Shown here: one piece after another, positions 45,872 to 57,044 of the stretch | Position numbering within the stretch: position 1 is the first letter of the stretch | Layout: each line of letters opens with the position of its first letter | Assembly: GCA_001599975.1 (NCBI GenBank) | Contig: BCIO01000001.1 | Coordinates: forward strand, 3,593,631-3,657,630 | DNA length: 64,000 nucleotides | Source: Cystobasidiopsis lactophilus | Lineage: Eukaryota; Basidiomycota; Agaricostilbomycetes; Agaricostilbales; Chionosphaeraceae | Direction: 5' to 3' | The notes under the pieces: model-generated | Seen by the model: only the letters and a program-made list of their open reading frames with translations | Database searches by the model: none | Told to the model about the DNA's origin: nothing | Translations under genes and position numbers: made by a program

Positions 45872-47055
45872 TCTAAAGTGCGGTTAAGCCTGCTGCGACA
45901 TGTGTAGGACACGTGAGAGGCGAGGCTGGAGAGGGTGCAGGCACTGGAGGTGAGGCCAGAAGGCGGCGAGAGCGGGCGAAGGAGCGAATAAACTTGATAG
46001 GGGAGATCTGCGGCCCGAAGTTTGGCATGAGCAGGTTTCCCAGGCGCAGCAGGCGGCCAGAGCGGGCAGCAAGCACGCACCCAAGCCCAGAGTCACGGCC
46101 AGCAAGCGGATGGCGAGTGCAGGGCGGCGGGCGGGTCGATGGCAGCGGCGGGCAATCGCGTTTGTTGGGTGTTTCTTGAGGACTTGGCCTTCAGCTTTTC
46201 CTGCTTGGCCGCGTTGGGGACGATGCGCTGGCTGCTGGTTGCTGGCGTGCAAGGAGCGGCTGCAGTTGATGCTAGCCGGCGCACAGCAGACAGGCGAGCA
46301 GGGCCGACAAGCTGGGATTCTGGACGGCTCGTTCCTGGGACGAGCGAGAGCGGGCTGGACGGCGCTTTCCTTTTGATGCGCTGACCTCCTTCGATGCTCC
46401 TACGCTTGCTTGGGCCTCTTAACTTCGTCTGCCACACTTGAATGAACTACAGGAGGCGTCGAGCGGGCGGCAGAGGGAGCGAGAAGCGGCAGCCGGCCTC
46501 GACGGATTCTCTCAAATCTTGGAATGCTGGTGCTCCGCGCGGATAAAGCGTTTGAAGCGGAACGGCTTTTGCACTTGGGCTGCAGATTGCTACAAGAAGA
46601 CAACGAGGCCTGACTCGTGCGAAGCCAACGAACCCTTTAAGAGGGCGGAAACAATCTACAATCGTAAATTTTTGGTGGTCGGAATGCCCAACATGCTTTT
46701 TTGATCTTGTATTTCTTTAGAATGCCATTGGGTTGGTTGTGAGAAGGGTAAGCTGATCTTGGTGGTGGTGGGAGGTCGAAGAGCGGTATGCCAACAGAGG
46801 ACTGAACCAAAGAAAAAGAAAAGAACTGCGGTCGATGTTTGATGCAACACGGCGAAAGAAGAAGTGAGTTGGTGAGTTTGCGTGATGGGGCACAAAATGG
46901 CGAAAAGGATCGACGATGCTGGCTGGTGGAGTCCGATGTGGGTGGGGATACAGAGTATTAGAAAAGAGTTTGGGAGGCGGCCACATTATTGGCGGCCGAC
47001 AGCCGGACGAAAGGAACTGAACATTTCGAGGGTCGTAAAGAACGATGTTACTTTT
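45872..47055. other. long promoter region of the Flo8/Som1-like gene and 3' UTR of the RRM gene
   Basis: About 1.2 kb between two minus-strand genes. Overlapping ORFs on both strands at 45884-46437 are GC-rich and match nothing. The stretch 46700-47055 is A/T-richer and fits a 3' UTR. A long leader is common for cAMP-regulated genes of this class, but no site is called. Confidence 0.4.
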
Positions 47056-49708
47056 TTAAGGGGCGAAAACGAGGCCAGACGGGTTGAACGGGTTGCCGCT
47101 GGAGGAAGAGGTGGCGTTCGGGTTGGATGGCGAGCCGTGATAGGAGGGCGACACGGACATGTTGGAGAAGGTGTCGCTCAAGCCGCTGTACGGGCTGCCT
47201 GAGCCGCCAGTGGCGGGCGAGGAGAAGGCCGAAGGTGGCGAGCGCAGCGCGTCAACGGAGCGGTACGAGGGCTGCTGCTGCGGGTACGGCGATGCGAAAG
47301 TGGGCGAAGCGAATTGGGCCGGCGGCACGAACGAGTAGCGGTCTGGCATGCCAAAGCTGGCAGGGTTGGCAGCGAACGGGGAGAGCGAGCCGGACGAGGG
47401 GACACCGTAGCCCAAGCTACTTGCCGACGAAGAGCGGAAAGGGTCGGGCTGCTGAGGCTGCTGCGGCAAGGCGCCACCGACCGCGTTGGCAAACTGCTTG
47501 ATCAGGGTGCGGTCGGTGCCAGACACCATGCGATGCACGTCGTCAAACGGGATGTTGAGAGCTTGAGACTGCGGGATCGAAGTGGTTAGCCCCCGCTCGC
47601 AACAGCAAACGACAAGACCAACCAGTTTTTTGACATGCTCCACAATCTTGTCGGTCGGAGTGCGGCCCCAGCTGAGGCGGATTCGGGAGCTGCCGAGGAT
47701 AGGATAGCCTTGCATCTTGTGCATAGCCTGCGCAACGGGAAAATGCATCAGAACAGTGGTTTTGCCCGCTGAGATGGGATGTCAGCGCACCTGTTCAGCG
47801 TCCTCGCGATGCAAGAACTGCACGAAGCCGCAGTTGCGTCCAGGAGGCACTTTCACGTAGACGATCTCGCCAAAGTGCTAAAAAGGCGAAGTCAGCCTGG
47901 CGACGACTCGATGGCAATGTCAAAACCAACCTGGAAGTGTCGCAGCAAGATCTCCTCGGTGATCTGGGAGGGCAGGTTGCCAACAAAGACGGTGCGGTTC
48001 TCGGGTTCGGAGGCGAACTCCCTCGCGATGGCCTGCGCCTCCCTCGAAAATTGCAACTGCTGTGGCATTTGCGGTTGGGTGGTGGGCGGTGGTGAGTACA
48101 TGGCGGACGGGGAAGGGAATCGGGGGTCAAAGGACTCGGCGGGCATCATGGGCAGCTGCGAGCTGGGCGCCGCTTGGTAAGGAACCGAGGCGGGTCGAGA
48201 CGGCGGAGCCAGGCTATGGAACGAGGCGCCTTCGTGGGAGCGACCAGAGTCCGAGGTCGAGCTGCCGGAAGTGTCCGTGCGGCGCAAGGAAGGGCGCTGC
48301 TCCTTGTTGGCAGAGACGGAGGCTTCGGAGATGCGCAGAGTGCGGCCTCGCAGGACCAAGCCGCTGCCGTTGGCGCCGCGACCCAAAGCCAAGCAGCGCA
48401 GGGCGTCATTCTCGTCAGTGAATCTAACAAAGGCGTAACCCTTGGGGTTGCCGGTGACAGAGTCGTACTATTGACGAGCGCTCATTTCAGCGACCGAGTC
48501 GTTGGGCAGCGATGGAAGACCTTTACCATGATCTTGGCCGCCCGACAGGAGGGGAAGAGAGGTGCAAACAGGGACTGTTCACCGCCATGAGCGTGGAAAA
48601 GGGCAGGAAAAGTGGGAAACGACGTACAACCAGCTCGCCCTCGGTGGCTTCCTTGCTGAGGTCGCCGACGAACACGGAGTACTCGCCTTGCCAGACAGGC
48701 TGAACACCAGGGAGTCCGGTGGCCCAATTCACTGCGCGAGACATTGAGCCAATGACAGGCGAGAGAGGGAAGAGTGTTTCACGTTTGAAGGTCCTTTCGC
48801 TGCCCGGCATCAGAGTGCGCTGCTGCTTGGTCTCGAAGAGAGCCATGGCTGAAGCTGCCGACGCATGATCCGGGAAAGTCAAGAAGCAGTAGCCCGAGGC
48901 GGCGCTGTAATAGGGGCCAAGCTCTTGAGCCTCAAAACCTTATGCGCATAAATCAAACAGGATCTCACTTTGCCGATCCTTTGCTGTATGGTCCACGTAG
49001 CTGGATGAGCCTCCACAGCCAGCAGAGAGGCAAAGAGGAGAGGACGAACATCATTTTGATGCCAACCTCGACGTAAGGCGATTGCGAGTCGCCGCTTGGA
49101 TTTCGGTCCCAGCCCATGGCGCGCACACAACGCTTGATGAAGGCCTCCTCGAGCATCCAGTACTCCAAATCACCCAGCCAGAGCACCGTCGAGCTGCGGT
49201 TTCCGAGCGGGTCGCTGTCGTCTTGGCTTTGCGACGACACCTCGCTTCCGGTGGGCACAACGACTCTTGGCAGAAAGCCGAAGGGCGACGGTGAGGTAGC
49301 GTTGCTGGACATGGGCGGCTGCTGCGGCGGGATGGAGGAGGTGGAGGAGGACATGAAGGAGAAGGTCGTGTCGGCGGACGCGGGTGACGGCGACGGCAAA
49401 GGGCTGCAAAAGTAAGCGAGTTCTGCTGCCGCTGAGCGCAATCCAGGCGAGATTTGGCCTGAAGTGAACGAGGTGACGGCCAGGGGGGACGACTTTTTGA
49501 CCGACGACTTTAGGTGGTCCGCGCTCAAGGGCCAGAAAGTGAACTCGTTGGCTTCGGATGACGCTTCTGAGCTGGCAGGCGAGGTGGTGGTGCTGCTACT
49601 GCTGCCGCTCTTTTGGGACAGGATGTCGTCGTTGTCGTCGTGCAGCAGGGACAGGATCGAGGCGAACGGGTTCTCCGGGAGGGCCGGGAGAGACAAGGTG
49701 GCAGCCAT
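47056..49708 (-). CDS. three-RRM RNA-binding protein (Nam8/Csx1/TIA-1 type)
   Basis: Multi-exon gene of roughly 700 residues. After a Ser-rich start (MAATLSLPALPENPFASIL) the first RRM shows VLWLGDLEYWMLEEAFIKRC (RNP2) and GYCFLTFPDHASAASAM (RNP1). The second shows YSVFVGDLSKEATEGEL, and downstream FTDENDALRCL. The third shows TVFVGNLPSQITEEILLRHF, CGFVQFLHREDAEQAM and ILGSSRIRLSWGR, the SRIRLSWG ending typical of Nam8/Csx1/TIA-1. The tail is Pro/Ser/Gly-rich. Relatives act in splicing of U1-dependent introns (Nam8) or mRNA stability (Csx1). Which applies here is not decided. The start at 49708 precedes the first conserved block. Confidence 0.88.
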
Positions 49709-51692
49709 GGTGTGTTGAGTGCTGAGGTTTGAAGTGCGATCTTGACAAATGAACAGGGGCCGGCTGCTTGACAACTGACAGCGCGGATGTGGCCTTCCCT
49801 TCTATTCTCGGAGCCCGAGGCTGTCACCCGTTGAACGCGCTGAATGAGAGTGCTCGAGGTGATTGGGTTGTACAGCCGGCCAGCAGCGCGAGGGAGATGC
49901 ACACAGAAATAATAATTGAACAAGTGATCGTGGTGGGTGAACGAGGGTCGGATTCCGCGAGACGAGAGCCAGACACCGCGACCTGTCCGCCTGAGGCGAT
50001 CTGTTTGCTAAGGCCGGATTGCTTGAGCTGCAACACCAGCACGACGGTTGGAGGGAACGAGGGAAAAAAAGAAGGGTGAGGGCGAGGGATGGGCGCTTTC
50101 CCCCTGATCTCGCGCTGGCTCGGGGTTTGTGCTTTTCCAAACCAACGATCACAAACCGGACAACGGGCCAAACAAATCGGGCCAGCCCTTGAGCCAACAA
50201 AGCGCCCAAGGCTGACCCAAGAAAAAATGTGATGGCTGATCCCGCGCCGGAGGCGGTTGTTCGCCTTGGGCAAGCCAATCGACAACCGCCCTTTTCGTGT
50301 CAAGACGCGCCCTCCACCTGCGGAAGGAGATGTAAACAAAACAAACAACCTGCCGCATCCTCCGCTGTCGCGACGCTTGCTTGCCCTTGTTCAACTGCGC
50401 TCGGTCAACCTAACCTTGCGACCATGGTGCGCTGCGGTCCACAGGCTTTGGCGCCGACGCTGGAGCAAGATTATGGAACGCCGGAAGTGGACCGAGACAT
50501 TTTTGCTGGCTTATGTGGTGTGAAGCAGGGCGGGCGAGTACATAGAGCGAGGGCGCGCCTTGATGAAAGATCAGCACACCAGACGCGCTTTGACCGAACT
50601 GCGAAAGACCCCGTTGGAGGCCGAAGCTGCTGGCGCGAAGCAGGTTGAGCGGGAGGCGTGTTCCGAAGGAGTGCAACGGTCTTCGCGCTTTTTATGGCGG
50701 CCAGCGTGCATTCCTTGTGCCGCCCGGCGTCCAGAACTTTAAAATGGCGGAGGTGTGCCGGCCCGAGATGAAAGCAGCGCGTGGAAGGCCTCAACGGAGC
50801 AGCTTCGTTCGTGATTAGGGCTCCCTCTGTACCGTTGGCACCCGCTTCGGGGCCGGCATGTGAAATGACCTGCCAGCGACAAGAGCGAACAATCAGTTCC
50901 CCTCGTGGAGGAGACTCGAGGTCAAATGAAAAGCTTGCCTCTAAATCTTTAAATGAGTCCCCAAATGCCCTTTGTGCAGATCTCTCGCCTGGTCCACACG
51001 ATGGCTCGAACCATGCTAGCAGTTTAGCACCGGGACCAAGGCAGATCCTCGAGTCCTCGACTGAACCCTAGGCCAACTGCCGTCCACCGTCCCCAGGAAA
51101 TGCGAAGACGCAGCAGCGGGCAAGCACGAGGCAGCGGTTGTGAAAGTCGAAGACAGCCTCTGCTTAGGCATGCTGTGCCAATCGTGAAAATGGTCCAACA
51201 GTTTGTATTGATTCAGCCAGCGAACTCGTGGCCTTTTAACGAAGGAGAGGCGAGAAGTAGAAGGCTGGGAAGGAGCGGCACGAAGATCGTTGGCAGGACC
51301 GCTGTGATAGACAGACCAGACTACCGCTAGTCCAACAGATTCAAATTGGATTCGGTGGCTCCAACAAGACGACAGAGGGCGAGGTCAAAGGGTATGCAGA
51401 CTCGATGGTCGCTAGTCTTCAGTCGTGCCACGGTACTTCTCTTCGGCTTTTGAGCTAGCCCAACTGCTCTGTATTGTGATGTGATTGACAGGAGGAAGAA
51501 GGCGCGCCAAAGTCCAGTTGCGATGCGGAGCTGGCCCACAGTGTGATGCTCCGGTTGGGAGAAGGTTTGGACCACTGTGCGTGCTGGAGCCGTTAGCGGT
51601 CTTGAAGTGGCAGCTGCCAGTCGTGATTCGGAACACAAAACCGCCAGGGTGGCGATAGGCAGCGGTGGCGTCTGGAAGCAAAGGGCGAAGCT
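49709..51692. other. 2-kb region without a recognisable gene
   Basis: Between the RRM gene start and the UreF stop. ORFs on both strands (for example plus 50229-50648, minus 49824-50348, minus 50471-50794) are Arg/Pro-rich with no conserved motif and no convincing splice pattern. It likely holds a long 5' leader or promoter and the UreF 3' UTR. A small lineage-specific gene cannot be excluded. Confidence 0.4.
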
Positions 51693-52650
51693 TCAAGAGT
51701 TGAAAATCTTGGAATGAAGAGCATCATGCCTCGCTGCCAGGATCTCCAACAGCGGCCAAGTGGTGACCGGTCCTTCTGAATCTGCCTCCACCTCTCGACG
51801 GCCTTCTAGCGCCACCCCTTGGCCTGGCGCCCTGTTGCACACCACCTTGACGGGCACCAATGATTCCTTTGGCCCTCTCAATCCTCCTGTTGTCGGTTGA
51901 TCTGCCTTGACCAGCAGCCGAGTCAAAACAGGTTGGAGACGCTGGACCAGCTGGGAATGCGCGGCGTAAGGGCCGATGAGGTTCAGCCGAACCGCCGCCG
52001 ACAAGATGGCTCTCGCTTGCAGGAACAAGTGCAGGTGTCTTGCTTGGTCTGTAGACTCTCTTCAAGGTTTCATAATGCTATCAGATTCTCCGAGTATCAA
52101 GAAACCTACGGATAGAGAGACCAATGGCAGAAGTGATGAGGCCCCAGCAGACCACCAAATGGGACTGGAAGGAAGCCTTTGAAGCTTTGGAGGCCAGCTT
52201 CAGCTCTTCGATCACGCTTTCCACCTCCCTCTCTTGCCCCGATTCAGAGCGGAAGGTGCGGGAGTAGAGTGTCAAGAAGGCGGCGCCTTGGGCTTTCGAC
52301 GCTCGACGGGAGATGGGGTTGGTCAGCATGCTCTCGTGGAGCAGGTCGAGGGCCTCTAGCTGTTGCAGCACCTCTTGCCTCGACTTGGAGCCACAGTCCA
52401 AGGCGGAAGCGAGCGAGAAAGCGTCGTTGATGAAAGGCAAGGCTAGAGCTGCGTAGTTGTCCAAGTTGGACTCGACAAAGAACAGCAGGGCATCTATGAC
52501 CGAACAGGAGTGCTTAGAGCGATAGGCGGCGAGGTGGCCGTGCTGGATGAACGACTCGAGAGTGGACGAGGTGACGAAGCCGCCGGTGGGCAAGTTGGAG
52601 TCGGCGAGGCAGAGGAGGAGGTAGGACTGCCTGGCTTCCTGCTCGTCCAT
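51693..52650 (-). CDS. ureF: urease accessory protein UreF
   Basis: Two exons (52110-52650 and 51693-52048, a GTAGGT..CTACAG intron) give 298 residues. Landmarks: LLLCLADSNLPTGGFVTSST, the UreF start (L.L.DS.LPTGGF..S..LE), ESFIQHGHL, ALPFINDAF, RRASKAQGAAFLTLYSRTF, VVCWGLITSAIGLSI, and LFLQARAILSAAVRLNLIGP, ending HDALHSKIFNS. UreF with UreD and UreG loads nickel into apo-urease in the cytosol. No other urease gene is in the window. It is divergent from Bet3; its promoter and first 19 codons are duplicated at 55.5 kb. Confidence 0.95.
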
Positions 52651-52822
52651 GCTGTCCTAGCACCAAAACAGGAAAGCTCTGGAGCCCAACAGCTGCAAAT
52701 GAGGCTGGTCGCTTTGGGCAGAGCGACAATTCGTTTGAACTGCTCNGCCACCTGCGCAGAGAACCTCCCGCCCGACTGCCGCGTGTTTGCTGCCTTCAAA
52801 CCGCGTTCTTCGAACAGCGACG
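52651..52822. promoter_or_regulatory. divergent UreF/Bet3 promoter
   Basis: Only 172 bases separate the two start codons, so both genes must share this space. It is copied intact at 55520-55691, except that copy 1 has an N at 52746. Confidence 0.6.
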
Positions 52823-53608
52823 ATGTCGACAGCAGCGGCCACCGCAAAACTGACCAAGCAAGGGGACGAGCTGTGGAAGAAGAGCGACAAGATCAACGCC
52901 GAGCTCTTCGCCATGACCTACGGGGCGATCGTGGTGCAGCTGATCAGGGACTACGAGGACTTTGAGGAGGTCAACAAGCAGCTCGACAAGATGGGCTACA
53001 ACATGGGCACCCGCTTGATCGAGGATTTCCTGGCGCGGACGGCTTTACCACGCTGCACAGAGTTCCGCGAGGTGGGCGAGGTGTTGGCCAGGGTGAGCTG
53101 CTTGCCTACGGTTCGCATATTTCTGCGAGCAGGAGATGACACAGTGAATGCTCGCAGGTGGCGTTCAAGGCTTTCCTCAACATCACGCCGACAATAGCGC
53201 ACCCACCTTCGGGCGGGCCCAAAGAGTTCGCNTTGATCTTCGAGGACAACCCGCTGGCCGAGTTCGTCGAGATGCCAGAAGAAGCGTTGGGGAATGCGCA
53301 AGGAGGCGGGCTGTGGTATTCGAACGTGCTGTGTGGAGTGATCAGAGGGGCATTGGAGATGGTGCGCTCTTCGCTGTTTGAAGCTTTCGACCTTGCAGAT
53401 GAGCTAATGACTTTATGAGAGAATGCAGATTCAGTACCAGGTCCAAGTGTATTGGATCTCAGATGTCCTCAGGGGCGGCGAGAGGACCGAGATGCGGGTC
53501 AAGCTGATCCGGGTGCTCGAAGAGGAGTGCGTGTTCCCCTGCATTACGTCTCTCTTCGAAACTTAAGTGTCGCGGTGGTCTCACAGAGTGCCGGCTGGAG
53601 ACGACTAG
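52823..53608 (+). CDS. BET3: TRAPP complex subunit Bet3, copy 1
   Basis: Four exons (52823-53092, 53158-53361, 53429-53526, 53587-53608) give 197 residues, the normal size. [20 protein letters not shown], then [53 protein letters not shown] and [20 protein letters not shown] are the TRAPPC3/Bet3 signature; the conserved Cys of [10 protein letters not shown] is the palmitoyl-type site in the family. The last 22-nt exon codes EVPAGDD, then stop. TRAPP is a Rab exchange factor at the Golgi; Bet3 is an essential core part. An N at 53232 falls in a wobble base (Ala). The longer open frame past 53608 is intron 3 read through. Confidence 0.95.
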
Positions 53609-53843
53609 ATTGGAACGACATGTACGAGATTGGCAAGAAGAAAGACGATCAAGGTGGGCCGAGTAGCGCACTTTGCTTCGAGGGCGACTAACTGACTTAT
53701 TGGCCTCAAGGAATTACAATGTAGAATCGCCCCGTGTAAAGCCCGCTCTGTGGCTTCGCGACGCCTAATGTTGAGAGCACGAAGAAGGAAAGCCGGTTCG
53801 TCCCTCTCCTCGATCAAGACAAGACGCAACAGTGACAAGCAAG

Positions 53844-55081
53844 CTAGGTCTCGGGCCTCTTGCTGCGGCGAGTAGTAACCGTGGCCGATGTTCCCTCGCC
53901 TGCGTAGACTTTCTTTCGCCAAAGCTCCACAGCGCGCACCAGTGGCGACTGGACAGCCAACGCCTTCGCATCCTCCGAACCGAATGCAGCCAGCAGTCGG
54001 CTGCCAAAGGTCCAGGTCCAGAAGCACGCTAGGGGCTGGTCTGGATGGGGGAGAGATGCGTCGAAAGCGTGGCCAAGCAGGGGGACGGCAGGCTGATTGT
54101 CGTGGTCCAGAGTCATCAGGGCGGCCAGAATTTGCTGACCCACTTCGGTGACGGGCAGGAGATAAACTTTGCCCTTGTACTGAATGACGAGGATATGAGA
54201 TTGGCTTTTGGCTTGACGAACAAAACACACTAGATATGGTGCGACGTTGCCCGCCTCAACTTCTTGGTGAAGTTGGCTAAGCAGGAGAACCCCCACGCGA
54301 ATATCAAAAACCTAGCACGCAATTGCAAAGAAGCGTTAAGCTGCGTATCAAGAACCTCACCCCATCGCCCTGGAAAGAGTCACTGACTTCTTCGCCAAGT
54401 TTGCTGAACGTATTGATAATATGGATGACCAACTACACATGGACAGTTCGACAAGCAGTGTTTTGAACGAGAGCTAGCACCCACCACATCTGGGTTCGTT
54501 TTCTTGATCAAATGTACGTTTTGGCTAGACGATGCTGGCAGGCCGGTCGCTCGGCAGCGCATGTCCCGCTCCCTGACCTGTTCCGACATCTCAGAATGGC
54601 GCACGTCTGGAGCGCGATCGTCGAAGGAGTAGTCTTTGGTGGCATCAATGTTCAGGTAGCGGCCAGCATCTTCGAGGGTCTGCCAGCTCGCCTCGGAAGT
54701 GGCAGAGCGAGAGTCGGACGAAAGCGACGCTGATTTCTTCAATTCCGAAAACGGAATCATGGTGGAGCGCACGTCTTTTTCCGGCTGCAACAGTTGAAAG
54801 ACAAACGCGGTTGGATTTGCAAGGTCTTGCAAGGGGGTGGTCAAGTCCAGTGGCTGAGCTTGATCGATGCCGCCACCTTGGCGCAGAGTTCCGTGCGCCC
54901 CCGTTGTCGCGGCCAAAATGTTCACGATGAAGCCCAGGCACATAGCCTGAGCTGGCATCGCTGTGCTGAAGCGTTGCAAATCCTTGCTCTTGAGGTGAAG
55001 CCACAATGTCATCTCTCCCCCTTGCAGAGTGCGATCGACAAAGACAGCAATAGCCGGGAAGAGAGTTTGCGCAGCCGCCAT
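53844..55081 (-). CDS. HNH-nuclease-like protein A
   Basis: Three exons (54485-55081, 54361-54432, 53844-54311) give 378 residues. Near residue 170, EQVRERDMRCRATGLPASS followed by VHLI matches the fungal HNH pattern (VR.RD..C..TG......HLIP). Downstream DIRVGVLLLSQLHQEVEAGN resembles the N.LLL...LH..FD part. The C-terminal half is a helical domain with a Trp-rich patch (FWTWTFGSR). The family is widespread in basidiomycetes, with unknown roles. One metal-binding His/Cys of the motif is not obvious, so nuclease activity is doubtful. The start at 55081 is chosen over an ORF extension to 55312. It lies between the two Bet3 copies. Confidence 0.62.
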
Positions 55082-55463
55082 AAAGAAGTAAGCTAGCAGC
55101 CCAAGTTGTCGTCGGCGCGGATGATGCCACTGGCAGAAGAATGATGAGCGAGGACGAGGGTTGAACTTGATTTTGTGTGGCGTCCAGCTCTCGGCTTTTG
55201 GTTCCCTCGAAAGTCGTTTGGAGCAGGTAGATAGACTAGGTAGTAGTATGCGTCTCAACGCTATGTCCCATTTCATACACGCACAAGCAAGCAGCAGTGG
55301 AATCGAAAGCACTCATTCTACGCCTCCAGCTTGGTGCAAGTTTTGTGCACTTGCCTCATTGAACATGCATGTAAGTATCGACCAGAAACCAGAAACAAAA
55401 TCAGAGCTTGCGAATACGGCGTTAGGCCATGAGGATCTCGCCGTGGTGCTGGGCTGGCAACTG
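55082..55463. other. unique sequence between HNH gene A and duplication copy 2
   Basis: About 380 bases, upstream of HNH gene A. Contains a 5' extension of the HNH frame without conserved motifs, and no repeat. Confidence 0.4.
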
Positions 55464-55519
55464 TTGGAGTCGGCGAGGCAGAGGAGGAGGTAGGACTGCC
55501 TGGCTTCCTGCTCGTCCAT
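55464..55519 (-). pseudogene. 5' fragment of UreF (first ~19 codons)
   Basis: MDEQEARQSYLLLCLADSN is identical to the UreF start at 52650. After that the frame leaves UreF and runs into unrelated sequence (to 55313). It is a promoter-and-start fragment carried by the duplication, not a gene. Confidence 0.92.
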
Positions 55520-55691
55520 GCTGTCCTAGCACCAAAACAGGAAAGCTCTGGAGCCCAACAGCTGCAAATGAGGCTGGTCGCTTTGGGCAGAGCGACAATT
55601 CGTTTGAACTGCTCGGCCACCTGCGCAGAGAACCTCCCGCCCGACTGCCGCGTGTTTGCTGCCTTCAAACCGCGTTCTTCGAACAGCGACG

Positions 55692-56477
55692 ATGTCGACA
55701 GCAGCGGCCACCGCAAAACTGACCAAGCAAGGGGACGAGCTGTGGAAGAAGAGCGACAAGATCAACGCCGAGCTCTTCGCCATGACCTACGGGGCGATCG
55801 TGGTGCAGCTGATCAGGGACTACGAGGACTTTGAGGAGGTCAACAAGCAGCTCGACAAGATGGGCTACAACATGGGCACCCGCTTGATCGAGGATTTCCT
55901 GGCGCGGACGGCTTTACCACGCTGCACAGAGTTCCGCGAGGTGGGCGAGGTGTTGGCCAGGGTGAGCTGCTTGCCTACGGTTCGCATATTTCTGCGAGCA
56001 GGAGATGACACAGTGAATGCTCGCAGGTGGCGTTCAAGGCTTTCCTCAACATCACGCCGACAATAGCGCACCCACCTTCGGGCGGGCCCAAAGAGTTCGC
56101 CTTGATCTTCGAGGACAACCCGCTGGCCGAGTTCGTCGAGATGCCAGAAGAAGCGTTGGGGAATGCGCAAGGAGGCGGGCTGTGGTATTCGAACGTGCTG
56201 TGTGGAGTGATCAGAGGGGCATTGGAGATGGTGCGCTCTTCGCTGTTTGAAGCTTTCGACCTTGCAGATGAGCTAATGACTTTATGGGAGAATGCAGATT
56301 CAGTACCAAGTCCAAGTGTATTGGATCTCAGATGTCCTCCGGGGCGGCGAGAGGACCGAGATGCGAGTCAAGCTGATCCGGGTGCTCGAAGAGGAGTGCG
56401 TGTTCCCCTGCATTACGTCTCTCTTCGAAACTTAAATATCGCGGTGGTCTCACAGAGTGCCGGCTGGAGACGACTAG
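55692..56477 (+). CDS. BET3: TRAPP complex subunit Bet3, copy 2
   Basis: Exons at 55692-55961, 56027-56230, 56298-56395 and 56456-56477 (the copy-1 sites plus 2869) give a protein identical to copy 1; all three coding differences are silent. Splice sites and promoter are intact, so it could be expressed. Two identical genes for an essential core TRAPP subunit is unusual. Either this is a recent duplication or an assembly effect in which two alleles were laid side by side. Confidence 0.93.
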
Positions 56478-57044
56478 ATTGGAACGACATGTACGAGATT
56501 GGCAAGAAGAGAGACGATCAAGGTGGGCCGAGTAGCGCACTTTGCTTCGAGGGCGACTAACTGACTTATTGGCCTCAAGGAATTACAATGTAGAATCGCC
56601 CCGTGTAAAGCCCGCTCTGTGGCTTCGCGACGCCTAATGTTGAGAGCACGAAGAAGGAAAAGCGGGTTCGTCCATCCCATCGAGCTCGTCGTCTGATTAA
56701 CAAATTGACTGTGTAGCCCAGACTCACCCTCTTACGAGTGCTATTCTCGCTGCGATAGAGGTGTCAGGGATTGCAGTTGAGCATTTTGCAATCTGTCGCC
56801 CTCCGGACATTCACAGTGAGCGCCCCTTGGAGCGCATCCGCCGCCAGCTCGTTCTTGCTGCTCTGCCCTGCTGCCTGCCTTGCCCCAGCCTGCCACCCAG
56901 TACTGCTCAATAGTGGAGACCAGTGAACGATGTGTGACGTCGGGGAGAAGGCGTCGGACGAGGCTTTGGCCACGGTCAAGATCCAATCCGGCATCATGCA
57001 GCGCAACTTGGTGCGTTCCTTGCCTCGTAGTACTGCCTTGTCGT
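56478..57044. other. right edge of the duplication and unassigned sequence
   Basis: Up to about 56673 this is the tail of copy 2. Beyond that a plus-strand ORF from 56930 (MCDVGEKASDEALATVKIQ) may be a leftover exon joined to the VPS35-like remnant, but it matches nothing by itself. Confidence 0.35.

Larger units (their letters stand above)
52595..53803. repeat. segmental duplication, copy 1
   Basis: A block of about 1.2 kb, repeated at 55464-56673 in the same orientation with an offset of 2869 bases. It holds the start of UreF, the UreF/Bet3 promoter and all of Bet3. Two ambiguous bases (N) at 52746 and 53232 lie in this copy only. The two copies differ at about seven positions, all in the last 400 bases. 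Confidence 0.93.
55464..56673. repeat. segmental duplication, copy 2
   Basis: Second copy of the block at 52595-53803. The left edge cuts UreF after its first 19 codons; the right edge fades at about 56660-56673 after Bet3. Differences from copy 1 are two intron-3 bases, one intron-2 base, three silent coding bases and one base after the stop, besides the edges. Confidence 0.93.

Noticed and set aside
46093-46437. Overlapping ORFs on both strands upstream of the Flo8-like gene
   Set aside because: Ala/Arg-rich, no motif, no splice pattern; typical of GC-rich non-coding leader sequence.
53609-53691. Longer Bet3 reading frame past the final exon
   Set aside because: It needs intron 3 to be retained. 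Splicing it gives the family ending (EVPAGDD) and a normal length in both copies.
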